Shown here piece after piece: positions 1 through 9,600 of a DNA stretch of 43,705 nucleotides. Source of the stretch: Paludibacteraceae bacterium (lineage in GTDB: Bacteria; Bacteroidota; Bacteroidia; Bacteroidales; Paludibacteraceae); the NCBI GenBank assembly GCA_017553575.1, contig JAFZKQ010000005.1, forward strand, positions 1-43,705, in the 5' to 3' direction. The first letter of the stretch is position 1, and each line of letters begins with the position of its first letter. The notes beneath the pieces were generated by a model. It was given only the letters and a program-made list of their open reading frames with translations. It had not been told where the DNA came from and searched no databases. A program made the translations under genes and the position numbers.

Positions 1-201
1 CAATTCTTCACGTGTCAGTTGAAACATAAAATCGGGAGGAAAACGATTTATATTCCTTTTGACTTGTTGATTGAGAGTTTTCACTTCATATCCATAAATC
101 TCAGCCAAATCACTATCAAGCATCACTTGGACTCCACGGATTGTGTAGATTCTCCCTTTGAAATCATCTACGCTGTGTATTGCTAATTCTTTCTTTTCCA
201 T
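1..201 (-). CDS. ORF6N domain protein, 3' part outside the window
   Basis: Reading leftward from the ATG at 201-199, 67 codons are open to the window edge. The translation begins [20 protein letters not shown] and contains the ORF6N-type core: [16 protein letters not shown], then [13 protein letters not shown], then FMFQL. ORF6N domains are DNA-binding modules found in phage antirepressor-like and chromosomal proteins; the target here is unknown. The next gene upstream on the same strand (252-647) is a paralogue, and the two share start-codon surroundings (53 bp, three mismatches), so this pair arose by tandem duplication. The C-terminal half is outside the window, so its completeness cannot be judged. 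Confidence 0.8.
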   Translation of the reverse strand, partial: MEKKELAIHSVDDFKGRIYTIRGVQVMLDSDLAEIYGYEVKTLNQQVKRNINRFPPDFMFQLTREEL

Positions 202-233
202 TACAGATAAAAATTTCGATTTACTATATCACC
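181..233. repeat. Direct repeat, copy 1, 5' end of ORF6N gene
   Basis: These 53 bases match 627-679 with three mismatches. The repeat covers the first seven codons (minus strand) and about 32 bases upstream of the start codon, so it probably carries the expression signals of both ORF6N genes. Confidence 0.85.
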
Positions 234-251
234 AGTGTATTTCAAGTGACT

Positions 252-647
252 CTAGTCGCTGAAAGACCTGCGATTTGACAGAATGAATCTACGCATGGCA
301 ACGAAATCGTCCATAATTTTTATACTTGTTTGTATGGCAGTATCACTTTTCAACACAGAACTGAGCATAGCGCAACCTTGCTCCGTAAAGGCATAAGGCA
401 GATATTGTCTTCCTCCTCGTGTTTCGTTTTTTGAGGTCGCAAATTGCGACCTCAAAAAACGATATTCTTCTAATGTCAACTGAAACATAAATCGTTCAGG
501 AAACCTTTCAATATTACGTTTCACCTGTTCATTGAGACGTTTCGTCTCCACTCCATACAGTTCAGCTATGTCCCGGTCTATCATAACCTGCTGGTTACGA
601 ATCACCAATATTTTGTTTTGGATGACTGCTAATTCTTTATTTTCCAT
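252..647 (-). CDS. ORF6N domain protein, short form
   Basis: A 131-residue protein made almost entirely of an ORF6N domain. Residues about 7-60 hold the core (QVMIDRDIAELYGVETKRLN, VKRNIERFPERFMFQL), followed by the usual RSQFATS, GGRQYLPYAFTEQG and AMLSSVLKSDTAIQ segments. Family members usually continue past this point into a Lys/Glu-rich helical region; here the protein stops soon after MRRFILSNR. It may be a naturally short form or one truncated by the duplication that produced the neighbouring copy, which begins about 50 bp downstream. The domain is a probable DNA binder, but no specific target can be inferred. No toxin or phage gene is adjacent. Confidence 0.85.
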   Translation of the reverse strand: MENKELAVIQNKILVIRNQQVMIDRDIAELYGVETKRLNEQVKRNIERFPERFMFQLTLEEYRFLRSQFATSKNETRGGRQYLPYAFTEQGCAMLSSVLKSDTAIQTSIKIMDDFVAMRRFILSNRRSFSD

Positions 648-679
648 AACAGATAAAAATTTCGATTTATTATATCACC
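627..679. repeat. Direct repeat, copy 2, 5' end of ORF6N gene
   Basis: Partner of 181-233 (50 of 53 identical). It spans the start codon of the 252-647 gene and the segment upstream of it. Confidence 0.85.
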
Positions 680-927
680 TTCGCCAGAATAGTTTGCATC
701 AAACAAGTCGAAGGTGAAACATTTCTTTCCCAAGTCCTTGAACGATGCTCCAACATGGTAAATTATGCACAACCTGCATATTAGATGCCAACTGTGGAAA
801 ATCCATTTTCGATTCTTGCAAGAACAAAACTTATAAAATCATTTTTCTTCTGCGCAAATGTAGAAAATTATAACTACAATAGGAAATTTTTCCGTTCTGG
901 TGCATGGCAATTATGGTAGCATTTCAT

Positions 928-935
928 TATATTTA
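928..935 (+). promoter_or_regulatory. Possible -7 box (TATATTTA) for the gene at 1000
   Basis: TATATTTA differs from the Bacteroidota -7 consensus TAnnTTTG only in the last base and lies 65 bases before the start codon. No clear TTTG is found at the expected distance upstream. The rest of the 648-999 gap shows no gene. Confidence 0.35.
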
Positions 936-999
936 CATCAATTAGGAAAACATTATAATGGTCACTAATTTCAAAAGCCATTAATCATAATTTACTATC

Positions 1000-1869
1000 A
1001 TGAGAAAATTCATACATATCATTATCGCATTGGGTATGACCATCCCTACAATTTGGGCACAAGACTCAACTGTTTATAAGAAAAAGGCACACATTTACGA
1101 CGTTACCCTCATTTCCAATTGGGAAGGTCAAGAACTGACAGTCAGCGGAAAAATCGGGAAGCACGCCTATGTGGATTTGGGATTGCCAAGCGGAAGATTT
1201 TGGGCCACCTGCAACATTGGAGCGAAATCACCAGAGGAAAGTGGCGATTTCTTCGCATGGGGTGAAATCAAACAGAAAAAAGAATATAATTGGAAAACAT
1301 ATAAATGGTCAGAAATCAAGGAAAACGGGAAATATAAGGACATAAATGGGGAAGAAAAGACTTCCTATAAAAAGATACAAACTAAATATTGCGCCAATAG
1401 TTACATAAACTACCAAGGACAGCTATATGTGAAAAAGGGATCTGACATGGATACGCTGAGGAGACTCCTCCCTGAAGATGATGCAGCTACCGCACAATGG
1501 GGAAAGCATTGGCGCATGCCTACCATAGAGGAGATTGAAGAGCTTATTGAATGGTGTGATTGGATTTGGGTTCCGAACTATAACAACACGGGCAGTGCTG
1601 GCATACTAGGTGTCTCAAAGAGCAATCAACACTCCATCTTTTTCCCAGCATCGGGTTTCATGTATAACAAAGCCATCAGCGAAGCCGGAAAATTTGGAGC
1701 ATATTGGACATCCGACTTGGAAAAAGACGCTGACTTCAATCAAAACTTGTTAGACCCTAGCGCCAACTCGATGGGTTTCTATTTTAAGATGAAATGGGTT
1801 CGTACCAACTGGGATAATCGTATGTTTGGTATGCACATCCGTGCGATTGCCGCCTCAAAGGAGAAGTAA
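1000..1869 (+). CDS. Secreted FISUMP-like (Fibrobacter major paralogous domain) protein
   Basis: A 289-residue protein with a signal peptide (MRKFIHIIIALGMTIPTIWA, cleavage before QDS). After about 30 residues it enters a domain with YVDLGLPSGRFWATCNIGA, GDFFAWGE, then HWRMPTIEEIEEL, SIFFPASGFMY and a YWTSDL segment near residues 225-230. This order of motifs is that of the FISUMP/DUF1566-type fold that Bacteroidota carry in many copies on surface or secreted proteins. Molecular function is not known. No lipobox and no obvious T9SS tail are present, so it may be periplasmic or exported. It stands alone: an ORF6N pair lies to the left on the opposite strand and a convergent regulator lies to the right. 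Confidence 0.8.
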   Translation: MRKFIHIIIALGMTIPTIWAQDSTVYKKKAHIYDVTLISNWEGQELTVSGKIGKHAYVDLGLPSGRFWATCNIGAKSPEESGDFFAWGEIKQKKEYNWKTYKWSEIKENGKYKDINGEEKTSYKKIQTKYCANSYINYQGQLYVKKGSDMDTLRRLLPEDDAATAQWGKHWRMPTIEEIEELIEWCDWIWVPNYNNTGSAGILGVSKSNQHSIFFPASGFMYNKAISEAGKFGAYWTSDLEKDADFNQNLLDPSANSMGFYFKMKWVRTNWDNRMFGMHIRAIAASKEK

Positions 1870-1894
1870 ATCGCTTCCACACCCACATGAATAA

Positions 1895-1913
1895 GGGGAT
1901 GTTTTTCATCCCC
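1895..1913 (+). terminator. Hairpin after the FISUMP-like gene
   Basis: Perfect 7-bp stem (GGGGATG / CATCCCC) with a T5 loop, 25 bases after the stop codon. There is no downstream T-run on the plus strand, so termination strength is uncertain. Confidence 0.4.
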
Positions 1914-2042
1914 ATCTACAACGGCATGGTCATGGAAACCACAGGACTATGCCCTGAACTATATCTGCTAGCTATAGCCTTTCAGACTGAGACTTGTCAA
2001 TTCGAGGGCTATTTCTGTCAGCCTTTCCATATTGATTCATTA

Positions 2043-3401
2043 TCATTCTTCCACCACTTCCCAATGTCCACCCTTGTCTGGGCCTACACGAATAACCACA
2101 TTAAGTTCTTGCAGATGTTTTAACATTCTAGCTATTGTTCGCCTTGAAGACTGGGTCAACTCCGCATATTGCTCATACGAATAGTTAGGATATTCAGCTA
2201 TCATCTTTAACAACTCCTTCTCTTTTTCAACAAGAATATTTACAGTGCCATTTACAGTGCCATTTACAGTGCCATTTACAGTGCCATCCATCAAATCCGC
2301 ATTCACTATATTATCTTTTTCCTTCCACGCATACGGAACAATCATACGAATATAATTGCCACCAAACTCAAAATTTTCTCGTCCGTAGATACGCATAATA
2401 CGGTTCATGCCAGAGCCAAGAGCCTCCACCATCTCCACATCACGGAACACGCGCATGAGTTCCCGATTACGAGGCATACTCACACCACTAAAAAAGTCCT
2501 CCTTAGTCAGTCCTAAAGGAATCTTCCCAATAGAGGTAATCTCCAATCTGTCAGAGAAAAGTTCAATCTTTGATGGTGCCCCATAATAATAATCATTATG
2601 CACAATCGCATTGATAACAGCTTCACGAACCGCAATTTTGTCCCATTGTGGTGTATCAATACGCCTTTTCGAGGTGATCACAGAAGATATTTTGTTCTCG
2701 ACATCGAGTTTATCAAGCACTCTCTGCGTGGCTGTAATCAAATTACAATAGCCATACTCGTTATTGGAGATTAATTCATAACGGTCAGCCCCTGCGTATT
2801 TTGCTAACTTCATGGAATTACTATTCTCATCTGCGAGCAGATAGGCGACATAATTATACTTCCCATCATCAGTCATCAAATCAAGAGAACGAATGAAATT
2901 ATCGTTAAGTTGGAACCCCTTTTCGGTATAATAAATCTTGAGTTGGGCAAATGTCAAATCTTGCCGCGGGGAAACCACATTTTTTAGCGAATTATGTACC
3001 TTTCGCGCATAAAGGTCCTCTATCTGTGTATTCGTCATCGGCTCAGCTGCAGTACCCACCCTGATGAAACAACCTCGTTCCGACAATCCATACTTACTTT
3101 TATAATACGGTTTCTCACTTCCACTAGCAACAAACACCTTGATTACTGGCACATTATCAACAATTTCTACCATCACATCAAACAACCCCATAGGGGATGG
3201 GGAAATTCCATTACGGATACGGTCTTTGATTCGAAGTATATCTCCATCAATATCTTGTACGCCAACAGGTAAACCGTTATCATCAATTCCTATATAAAGT
3301 ATGCCTCCCTCATGATAATTGAGGAATGCCACCACCTCGCGCTCGATATCAAGTTCACGAGTCAATTCTCGCTTAAATTCTATTCGGTTTGTTTCAATCA
3401 T
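2043..3401 (-). CDS. AlbA_2 / ATP-binding domain putative transcriptional regulator
   Basis: A 452-residue protein. The N-terminal Schlafen AlbA_2 domain (about 1-125) shows NRIEFKRELT, VVAFLNYHEGGILYIGIDDN and ERGCFIRVGT. The middle (about 150-360) has REAVINAIVHNDYYYGA, LELFSDRLEITSIG and LGSGMNRIMR, typical of the GHKL-like ATP-binding C-terminal part of this family. Residues about 395-452 form a predicted winged helix (YEQYAELTQSSRRTIARMLK). The linker carries four GTVN tetrapeptides encoded by a perfect 12-bp tandem repeat. Members are widespread in Bacteroidota and are often annotated as ATP-binding or divergent AAA-type DNA-binding proteins. The ligand and regulon are unknown. No partner gene is adjacent. 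Confidence 0.85.
   Translation of the reverse strand: MIETNRIEFKRELTRELDIEREVVAFLNYHEGGILYIGIDDNGLPVGVQDIDGDILRIKDRIRNGISPSPMGLFDVMVEIVDNVPVIKVFVASGSEKPYYKSKYGLSERGCFIRVGTAAEPMTNTQIEDLYARKVHNSLKNVVSPRQDLTFAQLKIYYTEKGFQLNDNFIRSLDLMTDDGKYNYVAYLLADENSNSMKLAKYAGADRYELISNNEYGYCNLITATQRVLDKLDVENKISSVITSKRRIDTPQWDKIAVREAVINAIVHNDYYYGAPSKIELFSDRLEITSIGKIPLGLTKEDFFSGVSMPRNRELMRVFRDVEMVEALGSGMNRIMRIYGRENFEFGGNYIRMIVPYAWKEKDNIVNADLMDGTVNGTVNGTVNGTVNILVEKEKELLKMIAEYPNYSYEQYAELTQSSRRTIARMLKHLQELNVVIRVGPDKGGHWEVVEE
2239..2286. repeat. 12-bp tandem repeat, four perfect copies
   Basis: Four exact copies of TTTACAGTGCCA encode (on the minus strand) GTVN x4 between the ATP-binding part and the C-terminal winged helix. 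Because the unit is a multiple of three, gain or loss of a copy would change linker length without breaking the frame. Confidence 0.95.
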
Positions 3402-3445
3402 GATTCGACAATATAAGGAAATCCGTCTTTCTTTTTAAGAGATTG

Positions 3446-3453
3446 CAAACATA
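3446..3453 (-). promoter_or_regulatory. -7 box (TATGTTTG on minus strand) for the AlbA_2 gene
   Basis: CAAACATA on the plus strand reads TATGTTTG on the minus strand, a full match to TAnnTTTG, 45 bases before the start codon. A second match (TACTTTTG, 3494-3501) lies further upstream. Neither has a clear -33 TTTG. The rest of 3402-3635 is AT-rich and holds no gene. Confidence 0.4.
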
Positions 3454-3635
3454 TTATGATTAGAGAGAATCATCACTACCCTCTTCCACTGCACAAAAGT
3501 ATAATATTTTTAAATAGAGACAGAAGAAATATTGCATTCTTTCAAAAAAAACACCCCCACAAACTTTACACGTTAAACCATCTGATCTTTCAGTTCTCAA
3601 AACTTCTCCAACAATAGGGAAATTCCCCAAAAAGA

Positions 3636-3676
3636 GAAGGGCTTGGAAATCGGTTTATACGACTTCCAAGCCCTTC
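3636..3676 (-). terminator. Terminator of the giant T9SS type B gene
   Basis: A perfect 13-bp stem (GAAGGGCTTGGAA at 3636-3648 with its complement at 3664-3676) lies 19 bases past the stop codon of the gene ending at 3695. On the minus strand it is followed by CTCTTTTT. Confidence 0.8.
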
Positions 3677-3694
3677 GTTTAAGTCTGTCACTAT

Positions 3695-6600
3695 TTATCG
3701 TCTAAGCAACGTGAAGTGACCCGTATAGCTCTTTTCTATCTCTTCGATTTCAATCACATACCAGTAGTCGGTTGACGGCATTGGTTTTCCTTCATACATA
3801 CCATCCCAGCCAGGATCTGCGCCTTTGTATTGCGCCATCAACTTACCGTAACGGTCGTAGATGTAGACATCGGCATCAGGATAAGCCTCCGACAAATTGG
3901 CAACCACCCAACCGTCACAGATCTGGTCGGCATTAGGAGAGAACCAATTTGGAATATTTATAGCTGGAGGCAAGATCTCGAACGGCATAGAAGCCTCACA
4001 TCCGTTCTCATCCCTGACATTCGCCATGTGACGTGTGAAGGACAAGCCTGCCACCCTCTTGTCTGGAGCCATCGTAGATTCGTCATCCACCCAGTAGTAG
4101 AACATTCCAGTTCCCTTGCCGACCTGCGTCTCAATCGAGCGCTCACGGATGCCTATCGAATCAACCGAAGTGATGACAGGGAGCGTCGTCACCCTCAACT
4201 CGTAGCTGTCTTCCTTCGTACAAGTTCCACGTTCCATCGTCACCGTATAGATGGTCGGAACAAGCGGATTGTCCGTAATCGAAGCATTCATGCCAATGAT
4301 CGTATCGGTCTCCCAAACGTAAGTTGTTGCATCGTAAGAGGAAGCGTCGATTGTTGCCTCGTCACCCTCACAAATCACACCAGGACCTGTAATTTCGCCT
4401 CGAAGAGCCTCGTCCACATAGACAGGGATCGTATAACTCTTCGAATCGTTACATTGTGCATTGTAAGCTACGGCAATGTAGTTGTAAGTACTTCTATGGT
4501 CGACGCCCGACGTATAAACGACCTCTATATCCACGCTCTCGCCTTCGTTCGAGCTTGTAATCGTCGGATCAGACTCCCATGTCACTGTCGTACCCTTAGG
4601 CAAGACATCGCTTACCGTCAACGTAGTAGTCTCACCCTCGCACAACGTTGGAGACGGTGGCAACGTGAGGCTGATAGCCTCTATCACGTAAACCTGCTCT
4701 TCCGCTTTCTTGTGCTGGTCACCATAATCGAACGTCACCGAATAGGTAGCCAACTCTGATGGAGAGACCTCCATCTGCAACTTGTCGCCTACCAACTTCA
4801 ATTCATCAGTAACCTCCTTTATCTCGTTGCCGATGGTGCGAACCACCTTCAACTCTGGCGTTACACCTGCTTGTCTGAATAGACCTGTACCTACCGTATC
4901 GATCTCCAAGATATCACTCATGCCCAAGCAAATGGTATCCTTCAGAGAAGTCTGCAATTGGAGCTCCGCATCTACCCAGATGGTCGCAGTCGTCGTTGTC
5001 GGACAATAGTTAGGGTCGCTCAACTCAATCTCATAAAAATGGTCTTTCACCACGCCCGCCTCCGTATAGCTGATGGAAGCAGTTTTTTGGACGCTCATAC
5101 CATTCTCCTTCCAATCGACCGTCTCAGGAGACTGTTCATTCTCTGGCACTACCAAATTCAACTTGATGGTTTGGTCAGCACCCCTTGCTACGATAATTGG
5201 ATCTTTCAAATCATCCACGACAATCCAACGTTGAACATCCAACTTCTTTGAGTCACCAGCCTGAACGCAACCACGGTTTGTCACCTCGTAGCTATATTGA
5301 CCATCATCGTCTACCTCCAAGAGGTCAGACTTGCTATAGAGAGACTCTTTTGCACCCGGAATTTCGCTACCGTTCAAGAACCACTTGATATCCGGTGTTT
5401 CGCTACAAGTGATAGCCAAGGAAGTGCTGAAATCCTGACCCTCGCACTTTTGGATGTCGCCAGTCTCTGGAACAACCGTCAAAGGAATGTTGTGGACAGT
5501 AATTGAAGCCGAAGCATCACACTTGTTTACGAAGCGAACCTCATAAACATCGTTGCTCACTGTCTTGCTCTCCTCTATCGTATAAGAAGCGCCCTTGACA
5601 CCCGTAGGCTGGCCGTTCTTGTACCACTCATAATCGCCTTCCGTCTTCTTGTAGTCTACCGTGATGGTTGCCACACCACCACAAGAGTAGAACTCTCTTT
5701 CGGTCACATCTACGAACGGACCTTGAACCAATTGGTTGTCAGCCTCCGTTACCGACATCTGGCCAATTACTTGACCGTCGCCGACCGTGATCTTATGCTC
5801 CTCGGAAGTCTTCTCACAGACACCCGCATAGGCAGTCACCGTATACGTGAAGATTCTTCCTGGCTCATCAGGGAAATCGTCCAAGAGGTCTTTTGCAGAG
5901 GTAATATCCGGCTTGTCGCTCCACTTGTACTTGATATCCGATGCAGCAACCGTACTATGCTCTACGCTTGCCTCAAGTTGAACACCCGATTCCAATGGAC
6001 AAGCTTGCGTAGGACCGCTGATCGTCGGAACATACAACGAATCGACCACCGCCTTAATGGAGTAATCCTTGCTTATACAAGAGGCATCAGCCACAATCAC
6101 ATCGCCTGTATAGCTTAGGTCGTAGCTTGCCGTTACCGAGTAGACATCCGTCGCAGCAATCTTAGAAGAGATTTCTGCACCCGTTCCATCCTTATAGAGG
6201 AACGAAACCGATCCGCACTCCGAAGCATTGTCAACCGTGATCGTTGTAGCCAAATCGATCACTTGCTCACAAGTCGGATCAGGATCCACTATAGTGAGGA
6301 TAGGCTTCGGAAGAACCGTCACCACGATAGCGGAAGAGGCACTCTCCGCACCCGTTGCCTTATCGGCTTGCGTCACATAATATGTGTATTTCGTCTTTGA
6401 ATTGTCCGTAACAACCGCAGAAGTGATACCTGTTGAATAGGTGTTGGTTCCCGTCTTCAATGGAGAGGCACTCGTATTCATCATCGGATCCTCCGTACCA
6501 TACCAGCGCAACTCATAATCATCCACGCTCTTGTTTGAAGAAGGAAGAAGTTGTACCTCCGCTTGAAGGTCAGGCACTGCACTACCCTCGCAGACATAGA

Positions 6601-9600
6601 CATCCTTCACCAATGGAGGCAAAGCATCACTAATTCGAATCGTCAACATCACAGGCTCACTGTTACAAGCCTTCGGATTGTTCTTATCCACCCTATAAAC
6701 CCAGCAATAGAGGTTCTTGGTGCCACCAGACAACTTGCTCACGTCATACTTCGGCTTTGGCACTTGGTTCGCATACTGGCTCAAATCCGTCGGTTTCGCA
6801 TCCGATTCGCTCACCTCTGAATAGTAATACGTAAAGCCAGACTCCTCGTCCCATGTTGGCTTACTCGTCAACTCAGGGAAGACGTTATTTGCATCCGCAT
6901 CAGCCTTGATGTATTGGATGGTTGCTGGCGTTGGAGGCAATGTCTCATAAACGTTCACCGTGATAGGAGCCACTGTACCTCTACAGATTTGTGTTGAATT
7001 TATCGCATAATAAGGTTGAACGTTGTAATTCTGCGTACCTGCCACCGAAGTAGAAGGCGTTGGAGACATCGTTTGAGTAGAAGTCGTCACATCCGTCTCG
7101 CCCTCAGCCCAATAGAAGCCTGTAGCCTCCTGAACATAGCCAGAAGCCGATTTAGAAGTAGCCGACAAAGCCACAGCAGACTCGTTGACACAATAATTAA
7201 TCGTAGCCTCTGTCGTCAAATCAGCCACATCATAAACCTCGACATCGAATGGGATACGCTTACTCTCATTGTCGGTACCCACCTCACGTTGAGAAACGTA
7301 ATAGGTGGTCTTGCCAGACGCAGAGACGTCAGGGAGAGTCGAAGCGTCCAAAGTTGTCGAACCTGATTCAGAAGCGTAGAACAACAACTCGTAATCCTTA
7401 GGGTTGCTTGGATCTGGTTGGTTGATCTCAGCGTGGGAAGAGAGCGGTTTCACGCCTGCTTCATCCTTACAATACTTAGCCGATACCACATCCGGAGCAG
7501 GGGCACCCAAGATACTGATCTTGATCTTCTCCATGCTGCTTGCACAATATACGTCTGGAGCGATTTGCACTCTTTGGTATACCCACGTATAGTAGAACTC
7601 ATCATCCGTATCCTCTTTGTCTTTTACAGAAGGGGTTGGACCGTCCTTAATAATCGTAGCTGCCAAGGAGTCGGCACTTGTCTTATTTTCCGATTCGGAG
7701 ATAGATGTCCACAACACCTCAGCACCCGTAGCGACGCCACCGACAGCCGTAGGCTTGTGAACTAAGAGAGGCTCCATGTCGCCAGACTTGAGATATTGGA
7801 CATCCTGCACATCCAAAGGCGAAGGGATAGCCTCAATCGTGAAGGTCAAGCTTCCTGCCTCACTCGGACATTTGGTCTTCTTGTCCGTCAACTGATAATA
7901 ATAAGTTATAGCACCTGCTTTCTCCTTCGACATATCAGGGATACCTCTCGTCAAGGCAGAAGACAACGTGGCATCCTCATACCAATCCAACGTATACTTT
8001 GTTTGATCGATATTCTTAATAGCCTCGTCAAAATTAGTCTTCCAGTCAGCAGAACCCTCGCAGAAAGGAGCCACCTTAAGATCCTCGACCTCAGGTTGAG
8101 GATTGGCAATGATGGTAATGGTCTCCGTCTTGTCGCACTTCTTGGTACCTGTCTCGTTTTCGAAATTATCATGTACCGTAATCATATACTCGACACCCTC
8201 TGCAGTAACATCGTCATAAGCCACCGTCAAAGGTTTTGCCACCGTACCTGAGGCCACCTTCGAACCGACAACCGTGCCTGCCTTCGTCCACGTAAGGGAG
8301 AAATCGGTGTAATCTTTTCCATCCTTGTCCTTGTTGGTAATGTCGTTGGTTGACAACTCAACAGACTCGCCCTTACACAACTCAACCGTCTTATTCGTCT
8401 TGGAGTAAACACCACCCTTTGCCGAGATCACAGGATCCTTAGGCTCAACGCAGACAGGACAATCGATGGTCAACTCAATAGGTTGAGAAACCGAATAGGA
8501 ACCACAAGGCTCGTTAGGGTTAAAGACAATATTCTTCTTTAACTCTGACTCAAGACCCAAAACCGTTCTGAAATAGACCTTTTCCTTTGAATTGAGGTTC
8601 AACTGTTCAACAATCTTAGAAAGGTTTTTATATTCCGTATCCTTTGTTGGTCCTTCGAAAGTCTTCCATGACTCAAGGTCATCTGGCTTTGTAGAGTATT
8701 GGTACAAATACCTTGCATCCTCACCAATATTCGTCTTGATCATCGGAGTTACATCCACATACAAATCAATGTCATCACCCAAACAAGACTTCTCCTCCAC
8801 CGAATGCGTAGACAAGTCAAAATACATATCTACCGAAGGCTCGGCACAGGCATAAATCATGATATCATCCAAAATCAAGTCGTTACCATCCGTGTTCTGA
8901 TCCTCACCACCAGACTTAGAGATAATCTCAAATTCCATCTCAGAACCTGTCAAGTCAATTGAAACAGAAGCAGGAATCCAAGCAATACCGTTACGGTTGG
9001 AAGTCGTATTCGCATAACGCGTATATGTAGGAGACTCCTTGCTATTTCCTGATGCCAAATCCGTCACACGGACAAAAACACTAATCGGATTCTTCTCAGA
9101 ACGAGAGAAACAGTTCAGATAGCACTTCACCGTCACATGGCGGTCGCACAATCCCGTAATCTTACGTCCATAAATAAGCGCATTCGGATTTGAACCGATG
9201 TTCAAATAAAGCATGGCACCATAATCCTCTCCCATATATGTATGGTCAGGCGCAAATTTGTAACCATTATTATGAGGTTCCGTACCATCACCGAAATAAC
9301 CAACCCATCCCATGTTATTGCCACCTGCATCTCCATAGGAAGTAACATTGGCCGCTACCGTGTAGTAACCTTCCGTAAACTTATCTTCATCTTTTGTCCA
9401 AGTATATTTCTTCGGACATTTACAATCTCCATCACCACCGACCACAGCAAATGTCGCATCTTCGGGAGTGACCTCAGCTGGCAAACTGTGCTGCCACTTA
9501 GTTCCATCGGTATGGTTCACCTTCTTCGGATTTGCAATATCAGAATAGTCCCACGTCCAATAATTCTTCTCGGAAGTGAACGTACCGAAGTCATCCTGCC

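Noticed and set aside
1887-2123. 78-codon plus-strand frame after the FISUMP-like gene
   Set aside because: It overlaps the C-terminal coding region of the AlbA_2 gene on the other strand and has no recognisable family or signal.
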